A stretch of DNA of 64,000 nucleotides, taken from NCBI RefSeq assembly GCF_016097555.1, contig NC_054704.1, forward strand, positions 43,127,751 to 43,191,750, in the 5' to 3' direction. Under the pieces are notes generated by a model. That model worked only from the letters and a program-made list of their open reading frames with translations. It had not been told where the DNA came from and did not search any database. This stretch comes from Gigantopelta aegis. Its lineage: Eukaryota > Mollusca > Gastropoda > Neomphalida > Peltospiridae. Both the position numbers and the translations under genes were made by a program. The stretch's first letter is position 1. The number at the start of each line of letters is the position of its first letter. Positions 11,517 to 23,919 of this stretch are shown here, piece after piece.

Positions 11517-13077
11517 GGGCATATTTCAAAATACTAGTTTTGGTGTCGGATGGAATTAGAATTTTTGCCCTTGTATTCCTTTTAAGTCATTCATATTAGG
11601 AAAATATAGTAATATGGTTTTGTAGAAGGCATGAGGATCTGCATTAATACCATACATGACAAATCCCTTAATTAAGCCATTTTGACTTAGTGAAGTTTAG
11701 ATAGTTTTTGTGTTAGACATTGATAGAAATCAAAGATTCCAACTTAACTGCATGAACCATTGCAACATTCTATCAAAAATATATGAGGAAACTGATTAAC
11801 TAATGTTTTTTCATTTAAACAAGAAACATGTTTGAAATCTAGATTAAAGTAACAAACTTACTTCTCTGATTAACCCTTTGGCATCTATAGGCACTTTAGT
11901 TTTGGTGGAAATTATATTTTTGTGTCAGATAGAAATAAAATTTCATACTTTCCATCAGTTTAATTTTATTGAACATATTATACCACACCGAAATATATAT
12001 TTTAAAGTGCTTTCTTCATCATTATACTTCATTAAAAAATGACAGTCATGACTTTTCAGTGGGCATTCCTGACTTTACAGACATTTAAACATCCCCCCTG
12101 CTAACAAGGCTTTTAATGAATAAAATTGGACATTTATTACATTTCCTTGCTTAGAATGTTTGTACACCTTGTGTTTCTGGTACTTCTAATATACTAGTTT
12201 AAACAGGATTTGTTTTTACATATACAAACTTATTGAAGGCAAACTCCAGTTTGAGTTGCTAATTTGAATGTTTGGGCCTGAACACCAGGCCACTTTTGGA
12301 ATATTTCCCTCTGTTAAATTTTTAGGCCTGTGTATAAGCTCATACTTAATTACACAGATACTTTTTTAATCAAATATTTGGAGTCAGTTTTTTTAACATT
12401 AAAGAAAGTTCACAGGGTTTCTGTTTTGTTTACTGATACCTCTAGAGAATATTGATTTGTTAATCATGGACTGTTGGATGTCAAACATTGGATAATTCTG
12501 AAAGTCCATGGTCAGCAAGGATTCCTTTATATGTGTTTTCTCACAAACAGCACAGCACATACCATGGCCTTTGGTATACCAGTGGTAGGGCACTGGTTGG
12601 ACTTAATTAATAAGTCCATTGAGGAAATCAAATATATTTCCACTTTGGCTTGACATAATATAACAACAACAAAAAATTTTATGTGCAGTTTGTAAAAACA
12701 TTGGTAAAAATATTAGTAGAACAGCAATGCTCACACATATTGAAGAATATCTGCTTATGGAATTTTAAATAATATTTTCTAGATTAGCTTATATCCTATT
12801 AAACTCTATATATTTGATTATTCTTTTTTGATGTATTTCTTCCAGTTGGAGATATTATGTTTTGAAATAATGTGTCTGATTTGTTTTTTCAATCAGGAAA
12901 TTGTAATTTCAAATTCATGAGCAGGTGACATGTTTCACTGTGGATTGTTTATTACATTTTTATTTATATTCTAACCAAAGTTTTTGAACTTTTCACATAA
13001 AAATGGAACATTTTTGTTATTTCCAAAACAGTTTTCCTTTTCATTTTATGTTAAACCAAACTGGAATTATTGAATGA
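11517..13077. other. AT-rich intergenic stretch, no gene seen
   Basis: No reading frame with coding character and no paired splice sites were recognised on either strand. The only identifiable item is a reverse SINE core fragment at about 12517-12600 (AAGGATTCCTTTATATGTG ... CATACCATGGCCTTTGGTAT). Confidence 0.6.
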
Positions 13078-13185
13078 ACTAGAACCGTGAAAAGTAGGTC
13101 ATGGTGACCTAGTAACAGTATGCAACACATTGCCATCCCATTTTGTGTTTGTATGCAGGGTTTGATGTGGCCTGCATGGACATGG
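13078..13185 (-). repeat. Dispersed repeat related to the 40.4-41.05 kb element
   Basis: In reverse it reads AGGTCACCATGACCTACTTTTCACGG, with GATGGCAATGTGTTGCATAC beside it. This matches the AGGTCACTGTGACCTACTTT and GGGATGGCAGTGTGTCGCGT motifs at 40.5-40.9 kb. Confidence 0.65.
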
Positions 13186-13235
13186 ATTTCCTTTCAGTAA
13201 TCCATAAAGAGTTGATCACAAAGACCTAAGTATTG

Positions 13236-13330
13236 AACCTACACACTGCCAGACCAAGTTGTATATGGTACCTACACACTGCCAGACCAAGTTGTATATG
13301 GTACCTACACACTGCCAGACCAAGTTGTAT
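13236..13330. repeat. 33-bp tandem repeat, three copies
   Basis: ACCTACACACTGCCAGACCA followed by AGTTGTATATGGT is repeated three times without change; the third copy runs into AGTTGTATGCAAGG. Confidence 0.95.
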
Positions 13331-13449
13331 GCAAGGTTTGAAAATTCTTATTGAATTGATAAGGAAGATATTTCCTGGAAAAGGAAACTTAACAGATGAA
13401 TGGTGTAATGTTCGGGCTCAACAAACTTTAAAATAAAATCAAAGTACCC

Positions 13450-14608
13450 AGTAGCTTTATTTGAAATTGGTAGATATAATAGCTTATAGTTTGCCTGGCC
13501 ATGCCATTCCCAAGATGCTCGCTGGTAGACATAATAACTTATAGTCTGCCTGGCCATGCCATCCCCAAGATGCTCGCTGGTACACATAATAACTTACAGT
13601 CTGTCTGCCTGGCCATGCCATTCCCAAGATGCTTGCTGGTAGACATAATAACTTATAGTCTGCCTGGCCATGCCATTCCCAAGATGCTCGCTGGTAGATA
13701 TAATAACTTATAGTCTGCCTGGTCATGCCATTCCCAAGATGCTCGCTGGTAGATATAATAACTTATAGTCTGTCTGCCTGACCATGCCATTCTCAAGATG
13801 CTTGCTGGTAGACATAATAACTTATAGTCTGTCTGCCTGGCCATGCCATTCCCAAGATGCTCGCTGGTAGATATAATAACTTATAGTCTGCCTGGCCATG
13901 CCATTCCCAAGATGCTCGCTGGTAGACATAATAACTTATAGTCTGTCTGCCTGGCCATGCCATTCCCAAGATGCTCGCTGGTAGACATAATAACTTATAG
14001 TCTGTCTGCCTGGCCATGCCATTCCCAAGATGCTCGCTGGTAGACATAATAACTTATAGTCTGCCTGGTCATGCCATTCCCAAGATGCTCGCTGGTAGAT
14101 ATAATAACTTATAGTCTGTCTGCCTGACCATGCCATTCTCAAGATGCTCGCTGGTAGACATAATAACTTATAGTCTGTCTGCCTGGCCATGCCATTCCCA
14201 AGATGCTCGCTGGTAGATATAATAACTTATAGTCTGCCTGGCCATGCCATTCCCAAGATGCTCGCTGGTAGACATAATAACTTATAGTCTGCCTGGCCAT
14301 ACCATTCCCAAGATGCTCGCTGGTAGACATAATAACTTATAGTCTGCCTGGCCATGCCATTCCCAAGAGGCTCGCTGGTAGACATAATAACTTATAGTCT
14401 GTCTGCCTGGCCATGCCATACCCAAGATGCTCGCTGGTAGACATAATAACTTATAGTCTGCCTGGCCATGCCATTCCCAAGATGCTCGCTGGTAGACATA
14501 ATAACTTATAGTCTGTCTGCCTGGCCATGCCATTCCCAAGATGCTCGCTGGTAGACATAATAACTTATAGTCTGCCTGGCCATGCCATTCCCAAGATGCT
14601 CGCTGGGC
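13450..14608. repeat. 55/59-bp minisatellite, 20 copies
   Basis: GATGCTCGCTGG (with a few one-base variants) occurs 20 times at spacings of 55, 56 or 59. The 59-bp class carries an extra TCTG in TATAGTCTGTCTGCCTGGCC. Because 55 and 59 are not multiples of three, every ORF in this block on either strand is spurious. Confidence 0.97.
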
Positions 14609-14778
14609 ACCTGTTATTGTCCAACTTCCGGTAATAGTTTCGAAATGGTAATAGTTGCAAATGTCGCTATTGATAGTAATGCAATATACATTACAAATGG
14701 ACAGACAACATTACACTATTAAAAAAAAAAACCCTGTCAAAGACAGGAATTTTTACTGCAACAGGTTCTATGTCTTTG

Positions 14779-15168
14779 TGATGGGAATCGGTTGGGATTT
14801 CATCATCTATCATCAGTTATAATCGGTTGGCACCAAACATTCAACTTTCGATTACACAATCAGTTAGAATTCCATGACCATAAGAAGGCTTTGAATTATA
14901 AGGACCCTGTACCTGTTGTTGTGTGCACCCTGCAAATGGCTAATTCTACCTTTATTAACCATTTAATATACGTTTTTGTTATGTACACATGAAAACAAAC
15001 CCAAACCACTGTATATTTCCATCAGTTTCATCATCTAAACTGGAGGAACAGTTACAGCTAACATTTTCCCACACTATCGATTATGGATTTTTATAATCGA
15101 TCATTGTGTAAAAGCCAATCCGATCAATTTTCGATTATAATCCATCATTGGAACACCACTAATGGGTC
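14779..15168. mobile_element. MITE-like dispersed repeat (GATGGGAATCGGTTGGGATT family)
   Basis: It starts GATGGGAATCGGTTGGGATT and ends GATTATAATCCATCATTGGA, with several ATAATCGATCAT motifs that mirror across the element. A second full copy is at 55054-55410. Its right part recurs at the left ends of triplicated blocks 2 and 3, so a duplication breakpoint lies inside it. Confidence 0.6.
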
Positions 15169-16074
15169 TAATACAATAGAAAACTTAAAAAAAAAAAATT
15201 CTGATTTTTGTTATCACGATAGTCATAAAATGTAACATAACTTAGTTTAATAAAAATTATGTTTTACTGCTGTTTCAACCTAGGGGTCATTTAACAATTA
15301 CATAACACCCTGGATGTGGGTGAGTTTGTGTGTGTGTGGGTTATCATAGGATGCATTACAAAAGGCTTTTGGGGAATGAGGGGGAATGGGTTAAGTGTTG
15401 TGTAACATTTTTAAAACAATTGTCTCATTTTATTTATCAAGTACAATTCAGATAGTCACTTCCATTTTGTTCATTAACTAATGATTTTCTGTCTAGTGTT
15501 TATTATCAAACCAATCCAACATAACTATAAAATCCAGTAATATTGTTCAAATTATGTCATAATAATTACATTTCCCTTGCATTCATTATAATATAATGTT
15601 GTCCCATTGGTCCAGCCATAGTAATGGGAGTTTGTTCATTTCTCAATGAACGTAAAAATTGTGTCGTCAAGGAACATCATATCTATTGACGTCACTTTAT
15701 ATTGATACTTGGTCTTATTGAGCATTATTGTTTAAGAACCAAAAAATAATTCAAAATAAAATATGAACTTTTACTGTTATTATTAGTATAAGTATTATAA
15801 AATATGAACTTTTACTATTATTATTAGTATAAGTATGCTTCAAATTTAATTATAAGGATTGTCTGTTATTTCACCTGGGTGTGGATATATAAAGCATAGT
15901 ATTGTGATTGGCATTAAGAAGGCTGTCTTGTGGGGAATTTTTATTTTATGACACGTCTATAGCATACAGTTATTTCAACATTTAATCTGAAGAGAATCCT
16001 TTCTAAAACAGTAAGGGATTTTTACATGAACTTTCCCAGGCCTACATAAAACAGCCTTTAATGTTACAATAACA

Positions 16075-16412
16075 GCAGGATCCAGTTTAGTAGGTAGAGC
16101 GCTTGCCTGAGATTCTTGCATCGTAGGATCGAACCATCTCAGTGGACCCATTATCTGACGAGGTTTTTCTCATCCCAACCAGTGCATCATGATTGATGTA
16201 TCAAAGGCCATGGTATGTGCTTTCCTGTCTGGGAAAGTGCATATAAAAGAACCCCTGCCAGTGTTTCTGCTAGAAAGAAATGGGTATGGCGTTATAGCAG
16301 GTTTTCTCTTAAGACTACAAGTCAAAAATTACCAAATATTTGACATTCAATAGCTGATGATTAATAAATCAATGTGCTCTAGTGGTGTCTTTAAACAGAA
16401 CAAACTTTTAAC
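16075..16412 (+). mobile_element. SINE (GGATCCAGTTTAGTAGG head), copy 1 block
   Basis: The tRNA-like head is GTAGGTAGAGCGCTTGCCTG with B-box-like GTAGGATCGAACC. Core and CTCTAGTGGTGTCTTTAAAC tail follow. It carries only a remnant of the MITE that is intact in the orthologous SINEs of blocks 2 and 3 (AGTGTTTCTGCTAGAAAG ... GGGTATGGCG, about 16270-16305). Confidence 0.9.
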
Positions 16413-16575
16413 TTTTTCATGTACCAATAATAAAATAAAAAAACCAAAAAAACACCCACTATCTGCCATGTACATCTTTATATATTGTAGTTTATATTGT
16501 ATTATAATCTAGTATAATTTGATTTATAGATTTGGCATAAGCGGATAATAGTTTTGTATTGAGTTACCTTCTTTA

Positions 16576-16579
16576 AATT

Positions 16580-16613
<34 letters not shown>

Positions 16614-16637
16614 ATATCATTATTATTATTATTATGA

Positions 16638-16684
<47 letters not shown>

Positions 16685-16715
16685 TATTATTATCATTATT
16701 ATTATTATTATTATC
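16576..16715. repeat. TTA/TAA microsatellite, block 1
   Basis: A TAA run passes into TTA repeats with TAT and TCA interruptions. The same locus sits at 22873-23035 and 28915-28990. Confidence 0.95.
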
Positions 16716-17579
16716 AAAGAGTGGATTACCTAACACCCTGAGTAGAATGTAAATAATTAATTATTATAGGGCTCACTGGATATCATGGGTTGTAGAATCT
16801 ATTTCTCTTGGTGTACCAACTCATTAGTGTTTTCCCATTCCAACAAATATATCATAAAAGCTACATATAGGTATATATATTCAAAACCATGGTGTGTGAC
16901 AATAGCTTTTTTTTTCATGAGAAAGACACTGTTAAATGTTTTAATACCATTGTGTTATAGATTTTAACAGCATTTTTGTTGACATAGTAGTTTAGCTAAA
17001 TTTGCTATATATAGAAAGAAATGAACTGTGTCTGCAGGTATTCATATGTAATGCCTGTCCTTTAGCGACTCCAGATAGTGTAATTGTTAGTTCTTAGAAA
17101 GAAAACTAGGTCACAATTTCCTCAGGAATGGATAGGTGCACTGATCGTGACGTAAACCTGCGTAACTTAAATGGAGTTTTATTATAAACAAGAATTTATA
17201 ATATATTTTAATACATGGATTGATTTAATTTTTTAATTAAAAAGGTGGGGTTTTTTTGGTTTTTTAAATTTATGAACAGGTATGTTATATTACGTCACTT
17301 CCTCCTTTGCAGATAAGACTCCATTGTTGTAAGTAATGTAGCTCTATTGCATGTTGGTCATTAACCAGAAAAACACCATTAAATTTAGTTTGACAACTGA
17401 ATTTTTGACTAGAATTAATACTTGTGCATTTAAGTGTATTTTAAGCATATAATTGCAGAAAGATTAAGCTAGCCCAAGCAAATACTGGTATCTAGTTCAT
17501 TTTGTAGATATGGTGTGATATTAACCTTTTACAGCTATATGGCTAGCAATTTTAGTATTTTAATACCATTTGCCCTTCC

Positions 17580-17762
17580 ATAAGTATTTTCATTTTTCTT
17601 TTATGTCTTTATCCCATTCCGACCAGTGCTTAACAACTGGTACAAATGTATGGTAAATCATTCCCTGCTGTGTGCTATCCGTTCTGTAGGAAAGTGCATA
17701 CTATAAAGAGTAGCAGTACAGTAATAGCAGGTCTTGTTTTCAGTCCTCACAATTTTCAGAAG
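17580..17762 (+). mobile_element. Worn SINE core fragment, block 1
   Basis: CCCATTCCGACCAGTGCTTA, TGTGCTATCCGTTCTGTAGG and GTAGCAGTACAGTAATAGCAGG follow the SINE core order but are diverged. The orthologous copies are at about 23920 and 29885. Confidence 0.7.
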
Positions 17763-17837
17763 CAAAAAGCAGTGCCATTACAAAAGCTGTTGACAACAAT
17801 GTTTAACAGTATTTTCTGTATTTATATTGTTTTTACA

Positions 17838-18532
17838 GGGTGGGATTTTAGCTCAGCCAGGGAAGCAATTGCCTGAGGTCCTAGGATTACAGGATCAAAA
17901 CATTGGGCAAATTTCTCATGTCGGGGTGGGGGGTGTGACGTAGCCCAGGGCTTTTTCTTGTTACAACCAGTAAACCAAGACTGGCATAACAAAGGACATG
18001 GTATGTGCTATCCTGTCTGTGGGATGGTGAACATGAAAGATCCCTTGCTACCAATTGAAAAATGTACCGGATGCGTGTTTCCTCTCTTAAGACTATATGT
18101 CAAAATATTTGACATCCAGTACTGCAGGGGGTGGGACGTAGCCCAGTGGTAAAGCGTTCGATTGATGCGTGGTTGGTCTAGGATCGATCCTGTCAGTGGA
18201 CCCATTGGGCTATTTCTTGTTCCAGCCAGTGCACCACGACTGGTATAACAAAAGCCATGGTATGTACTATCCTGTCTGTGGGATGGTGCATATAAAAGAT
18301 CCATTGCTGCTAATTGAAAAGAGTAGCCCATGAAGTGGCGACAGTAGGTTTCCTCTCAATATCTGTGTGGTCCTTAACCCTATGTCTAACGCCATATAAC
18401 CATAAAATAAAATGTGTTGAGTGTGTCGTTAAATAAAACATTTCCTTCTTTCCTTCCAGTACTGCAATAGCCGATGATTAATAAATCAATGTGCTCTAGT
18501 GGTGTCGTTAAACAAAACAAAACTTTTAACTT
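17838..18532 (+). mobile_element. SINE interrupted by a second SINE, block 1
   Basis: The outer SINE has two head-like segments in series (GGGATTTTAGCTCAGCCAGG, then GTGTGACGTAGCCCAGGG), the core and a GTGTCGTTAAACAAAAC tail. At 18127-18454 it is split by a SINE of the other tail type, flanked by TCCAGTACTGCA at 18115-18126 and 18455-18466. Block 2 has the same nested pair. Confidence 0.93.
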
Positions 18533-18687
18533 TTCGTATCAGGGTTATCAGTGGGTTAAGAAAACCTACGTTACCCACGAGTTGACCCATAGTTTATTTG
18601 CACTTTACATCCACAGGTTTCAATAACTTTAAGCTAACACCAGGTTACAAATCTTGCACTGCCCGTTGGGTTTGTTCAGATTTATAA

Positions 18688-18870
18688 CCACAATGGTCAA
18701 AGGCAGTGGCATGTGCTTTCCTGTCTGTGGGAAAGTGTATATAAAAGATCCCTTGCTGCATTAGGAAAAATGTAGTGGGTTTCTTCAGAATTACCAAATG
18801 TTTGACATGCAATAGCCAATGATTAAGTAATCAGTGTGCTCTGTTGGTGTCGTTAAACACAAAACATAAC
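18688..18870 (+). mobile_element. SINE fragment without head, block 1
   Basis: Core AAAGATCCCTTGCTGCATTA and a CAGTGTGCTCTGTTGGTGTC tail. The orthologue in block 2 is at about 25000-25185. Confidence 0.8.
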
Positions 18871-19019
18871 TTTTTGTTCAGATGACAGTGGAAGATTTTG
18901 ACACACACATCAGGTTTTATGTCAGTATCATCGGATTGTTTTTTAGAGATCATTTGGAACATTTAGATATAATATTGACAGTGGGGAGAAGTGCAACTTT
19001 TTAAAAAGGGATATCTTCC

Positions 19020-19470
19020 AAATAGGGTCTCCATGATTACTCGAGTACTCGGCATGGGCCGAGTCTAGCAAGACTTGAGTCCGTTTACAGGGCTGGAGTA
19101 CCCGTAGTAGGTAGAACATAATGATCAACTATAATACAACGAACAATGTAGGACAATTAATAATTTCAGCAGTAAATAATCAGCGATATAAGTTACTCAA
19201 TAATTATATGATTATGCGCTAGTTTCTCATTTTAAACTGTCCATCCGTCACAACACTGAACGTATAATCCGGTTTTTAAATGCAATACAATGGCATGATT
19301 TGGCATCCTGAATTGAAGTTCAGCGCCTGAATTAAAATTCATAATGCTATTTTTACTTTATTCCTTAGTCTCATCATCATGTATTGTAAATGTCAGGTAA
19401 CTCGGGTCCGGGTCGAGTTTGACCCTCGAGTACTTGAATCCAGTATTTTGGACTCACGGAGGACCTACTT
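19020..19470. mobile_element. Possible DNA element rich in ACTCGAGTAC motifs, block 1
   Basis: The left part (GGGTCTCCATGATTACTCGA) and the right part in reverse (AGGTCCTCCGTGAGTCCAAA ... CAAGTACTCGAGGGTC) share scattered inverted similarity. No target duplication was identified, so boundaries and class are uncertain. It is present again at about 25333-25770. Confidence 0.3.
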
Positions 19471-19788
19471 CCAAAGTATATTAGCATGCATTACATATAA
19501 GAAAATATTTCCCAGAAATACCCAGCCAACCCAGATATTGTATCTGCCCCATGAAAAAGCAATACATTTATTATATTATTCATACATTAAACAAGTGCTG
19601 GCTTTTTCGGGGCACATGATATTTGAAGAATGGGTGTGTACCCCCAGCATCCACCCTTAGATCCAAGCCTGTGTAAGACTTGGTCTGTGTAAAAAAAAAA
19701 GGGGGGACAAGCGATTTTTATACAGTTTAAATATTATTCACATATATGTTTAACAATTTTAATACTTTTCCTCTTCATATTAAAAAAA

Positions 19789-19821
<33 letters not shown>

Positions 19822-21100
19822 TGAATACTGGATACAATGTACGGTAGACTTGTGTTTTAAGAAATGCCTGATCAGTATATTTTGAGAATCTGGATAATCA
19901 ATTTTTGTATCAGTCAATGATATGCAATTTCAAAAATTAATTTTGTAATATTAAGGATTCATATTAGTTACTGGTAAATATTGTAGCACGTTTTTAAAAT
20001 AAATAATTTTGCAGCTTGTTATACGATGGTATAACATCAGGAATTCTTTACACACACATTCACACACCATGACCAGAGCCAGGAAATATGTTTGCGAAGG
20101 ACTAAGGGGAAAAGGGCATTTGGACCAGTTCATGAAAAGGGCAACCCAATAAAAATTAAAAAAGAAAAAACAGAAAAAAGAAGCACTTGTCCCCTCTGGA
20201 TCTGCAGAGGTGGATCCAGGGGGAACCAGGGGGATGCACCCTCCCAATTTTTCAAGTGCCCTCAAAATGTTCAAGTGCCTGTTTTGTTTGTATAAAAATT
20301 GTTTTGCACGTAAGCATTTTTAACTGCATGAAGTTAAGTTAAGCCCAAGCTTTCAGATGTGTGTCTGTGTTATTGAGTCAATAGAGTTCATCACATTGTC
20401 TAACGCGAGTAATAAGCGCCCTAAAGTTGCATGATCAAAGTTGCATAATGATAGCCTAATAGATTTTGCTTTGAAATTGTATAGATTTTCACAATTACTA
20501 ATGAACAATAGGCTCTGTAATTTTTATGTATATCTGCCCTACCTAGACAGCAGCTATAAAATAATCATGACTGAGTTAAAACTGTTTTTAAATAGATGTA
20601 TGTAGATGATATCAGTTTCATAAGTATCAATGCATACAGTATACCCTTATATTTCAAGATATATATTGTATGGCTTTTGACGTCAGATGCACATATAATT
20701 TCGTGTGCACCCTGCAAATGGCTAATTCTACCTTTATTAACCATTTAATATACGTTTTTGTTATGTACACATGAAAACAAACCCAAACCACTGTATATTT
20801 CCATCAGTTTCATCATCTAAACTGAAGGAACAATTACAGTTAACATTTTCCCACACGATCGATTATGGATTTTTATAATCGATCATCGTGTAAAAGCCAA
20901 TCCAATCAATTTTCTGTTGTAATCGATCATTGGAACACCATTAATAGGTCTAACAAAACAAAAAAAACTTTTCTTTTTTTTTATCTCATTTTTGTTATCA
21001 TGATAGTCATAAAATGTAACATAAGTTAGTTTTATAAAAATTATATTTTACTGCTGTTTCCACCTGGGGTCATTCAACAATTACATAACACCCTGGGTGC

Positions 21101-21150
21101 GCGTGTGTGTGTGCGTGTGCGTGTGTGTGTGTGTGTGGGTGTGGGTGTAT
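21101..21150. repeat. (TG)n microsatellite
   Basis: A run of GTGTGCGTGTGCGTGTGTGT and more. The equivalent positions in copies 1 (15318) and 3 (27368) are shorter. Confidence 0.9.
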
Positions 21151-21544
21151 CATAGGATGCATTACAAAAGACTTTTGGGGAATGAGGGGGAATGGGTTAA
21201 GTGTTGTGTAATATTTTTAAAACAATTATCTCATTTTATTTATCAAGTAAAATGCAGATAGTCACTTCCATTTTGTTCATTAACTAATGATTTTGTCTCT
21301 AGTGTTTATTATCAAACCAATCCAACATAACTATAAAATCCAGTAATATTGTTCAAATTATGTCATAATAATTACATTTCCGTTGCATTCATTACAATAT
21401 AATGTTATCCCATTGGTCCAGCCATAGTAATGGGAGTTTGTTCATTTCTCAGTGAACGTAAAAACTGTGTCGTCAAGGAACATCATATCACATCATATCT
21501 ATTGACGTTACTTTATATTGATACTTGGTCTTATTGAGCATTAT

Positions 21545-21875
21545 GGGGGCGGGACGTAGCCTAGTGGTACAGTGCTCGCTCGATGCGCGGTCGTTCTGGG
21601 ATCGATCCCCGTCGGTGGGCCCATTAGGCTATTTCTCGTTCCAGCCAGTGCACCACGACTGGTGTATCAAAGGCTGTGGTATGTACTACCCTGTCTGTGG
21701 GATGATGCATATAAAAGATCCCTTGCTGCCAATCGAAAAGAATAGCCCATGAAGTGGCGACAGCGGGTTTCCTCTCTCATTATCTATGTGGTCCTTAACC
21801 ATATGTTTGATGCCATATAACCGTAAATAAAATGTGTTGAGTGCGTCGTTAAATAAAACACTTCTTTCTTTCTTT
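21545..21875 (+). mobile_element. SINE inserted only in block 2, 14-bp target duplication
   Basis: Perfect TTATTGAGCATTAT repeats lie at 21531-21544 and 21876-21889. Blocks 1 and 3 show the uninterrupted site once each. The element is full length (331 bp): head GGGACGTAGCCTAGTGGTAC with B-box-like GGGATCGATCCCC, core, CGTTAAATAAAACACTTC tail and TTTC repeats. Confidence 0.97.
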
Positions 21876-22192
21876 TTATTGAGCATTATTGTTTAAGAAA
21901 CAAAAAATAATTCAAAATAAAATATGAACTTTTACTGTTATTATTAGTATAAGTATTCTTCAAATTTAATTATAAGGATTGTCTGTTATTTCATCTAGGT
22001 ATGGATATATAAAGCATAGTATTGTGATTGGCATTAAGAAAGCTTTCTTGTGGGGAATTTTTATTTTATGACATGTCTATAGCATACAGTTATTTCAACA
22101 TTTAATCTGAAGAGAATCCTTTCTAAAACAGTAAGGGATTTTTACATGAATTTTCCCAGGCGTACATAAAAGAGCCTTTAATGTTACAATAA

Positions 22193-22740
22193 GGGCGGGA
22201 TCCAGTTTAGTAGGTAGAGCGCTTGCCTGAGATCTTGCATCGTAGGATCGAACCACCTCAGTGGATACATTATCTGACTGGGTTTTCCCCCTTCCCAACC
22301 AGTGTATCATGATTGATGTATCAAAGGCCATGGTATGTTCTTTCCTGTCTGTTGGAAAGTGCATATAAAAGAACCCTTGCTAGTGTTTCTACCAGAAAGA
22401 AATTTGTGGGTATGGTGCTATGGAAGTCAATGTAATGACAGTCAACAGAGGATATGGAGGGTCTCCCCCAGAAAGAAAATGGGTTAAGTTTAGGGTTAGG
22501 GTTCAGAAAATCGTATAGTAATGGTAAGAATAATTAATTTTGTCAAAGTATTAACTGAAAAAAAAAAAAATCTGCAAAATATTTTGGGTATGGTGCCATA
22601 CCCGTTTTACCCTCTGGCAGAAACCCTGCTTGCTACTAATGGACTACGAGACAAAAATGACCAAATGTTTGACATCCAATAGCTGATTATTAATAAATCA
22701 ATGTGCTCTAGTGGTGTCTTTAAACAAAACAAACTTTAAC
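22193..22740 (+). mobile_element. SINE carrying a MITE, block 2
   Basis: Orthologue of the SINE at 16075. It is split by a MITE at 22382-22628 that is flanked by CTTGCT (22376-22381 and 22629-22634). The MITE ends AGTGTTTCTACC / GGCAGAAACCCTG mirror the element at 6682-6899. Its interior contains TTTAGGGTTAGGGTTCAG. Confidence 0.9.
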
Positions 22741-22872
22741 TTATCTGCCATGTACAACTGTATATATTGTAGTTTATATTGTATTATTATAATAATAATG
22801 TAGTATAATTTGATTCATAAAAAAGGCCTAAGCGGTGAATAGTTTTGTATTGACTTGCCTCTTTTAATTTTA

Positions 22873-22879
22873 ATTATTA

Positions 22880-22910
<31 letters not shown>

Positions 22911-23035
22911 TATTATCATGATGATGATGATGATGATGATGATGACTATTATTATTAAAATTATTATTATCATTATTATTATTATCATCATCATTATCAT
23001 TATCATCATTATTATTATCATTATTATTATTATCA
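22873..23035. repeat. TTA/TCA/TGA microsatellite, block 2
   Basis: Mixed ATT, ATC and ATG triplets give poly-Ile/Met frames on both strands. None is a gene. Confidence 0.95.
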
Positions 23036-23919
23036 AAGACCTAACACTCTGAGTAGAATGTAGATAATTAATTATTATAGGGCTCACTGGGTATCATGGG
23101 TTGTAGAATCTATTTCCCTTGGTGTACCAACCCATTAGTGTTTTCCCATTCCAACAAATATATCATAAAAGCTACATGTAGGTATATATATTCAAAACAA
23201 TGGTATGTGACAATAGCTTTTTTTTTCATGAGAAAGACACTGTTAAATTTTTTAATACCATTGTGTTATAGATTTTAACAGCATTTTTTCTGACATAGTA
23301 GTTTAGCTAAATTTGCTATATATAGAAAGAAATGAACTGTGTTTGCAGGTATTCCTATGTAATGTCTGTCCTTTAGCGACTCCAGATAGTGTAATTGTCA
23401 GTTCTTAGAAAGAAAACTAGGTCACAATTTCCTCAGGAATGGATAGGTGCACTGACCGTGACGTAAACCTGCGTAACTTAAATGGAGTTTTATTATAAAC
23501 AAAAATTTATAATATATTTTAATACATGGATTGATTTAATTTTTTTCATTAAAAAGGTGGGTTTTTTGGGGTTTTAAATTTATGAACAGGTATGTTATAT
23601 TACGTCACTTCCTCCTTTGCAAATAAGACTCCATTGTTGTAAGTACTGTAGCTCTATTGCGTGTTGGCCATTAACCAAAAAAACACCCCATTAAATTTAG
23701 TTTGACAACTGAATTTCTGACTAGAATTGATACTTGTGCATTTAAGTGTATTTTAAGCATATAATTGCAGAAAGATTAAGCTAGCCCAAGCAAATACTGG
23801 TATCTAATTCATTTTGTAGGTATGGTGTGATATTAACCTTTTACAGCTATATGTCTAGCAATTTTAGTATTTTAATACCATTTGCCCTTCCATAAGTATT
23901 CTCATTTTTCTTTTATGTC

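Larger units (their letters stand above)
14921..20702. repeat. Tandem block, copy 1 (5.78 kb)
   Basis: It begins GTGTGCACCCTGCAAATGGC and shares long, near-identical, colinear sequence with 20703-26990 and 26991-30380. Landmarks in order: CATAACACCCTGG (15303), ACTTGGTCTTATTGAGCATT (15710, an empty SINE site), a SINE (16075), a TTA microsatellite (16580), ATCATGGGTTGTAGAATC (16781), a nested SINE pair (17838) and a GAGTACTCG-rich element (19020). No host exons were recognised. ORFs that appear in two or three copies (for example 17646-17876) are SINE-derived. Confidence 0.93.

Noticed and set aside
13348-14539. Overlapping reverse frames of 60-85 codons (YQRASWEWHGQADYKLL...)
   Set aside because: Translations of the 55/59-bp minisatellite.
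17646-17876. Frame of 76 codons conserved in all three tandem blocks
   Set aside because: It is conserved only because the blocks are recent copies. The sequence is a worn SINE core.
22815-23087. Poly-isoleucine/methionine frames on both strands
   Set aside because: Triplet microsatellite.
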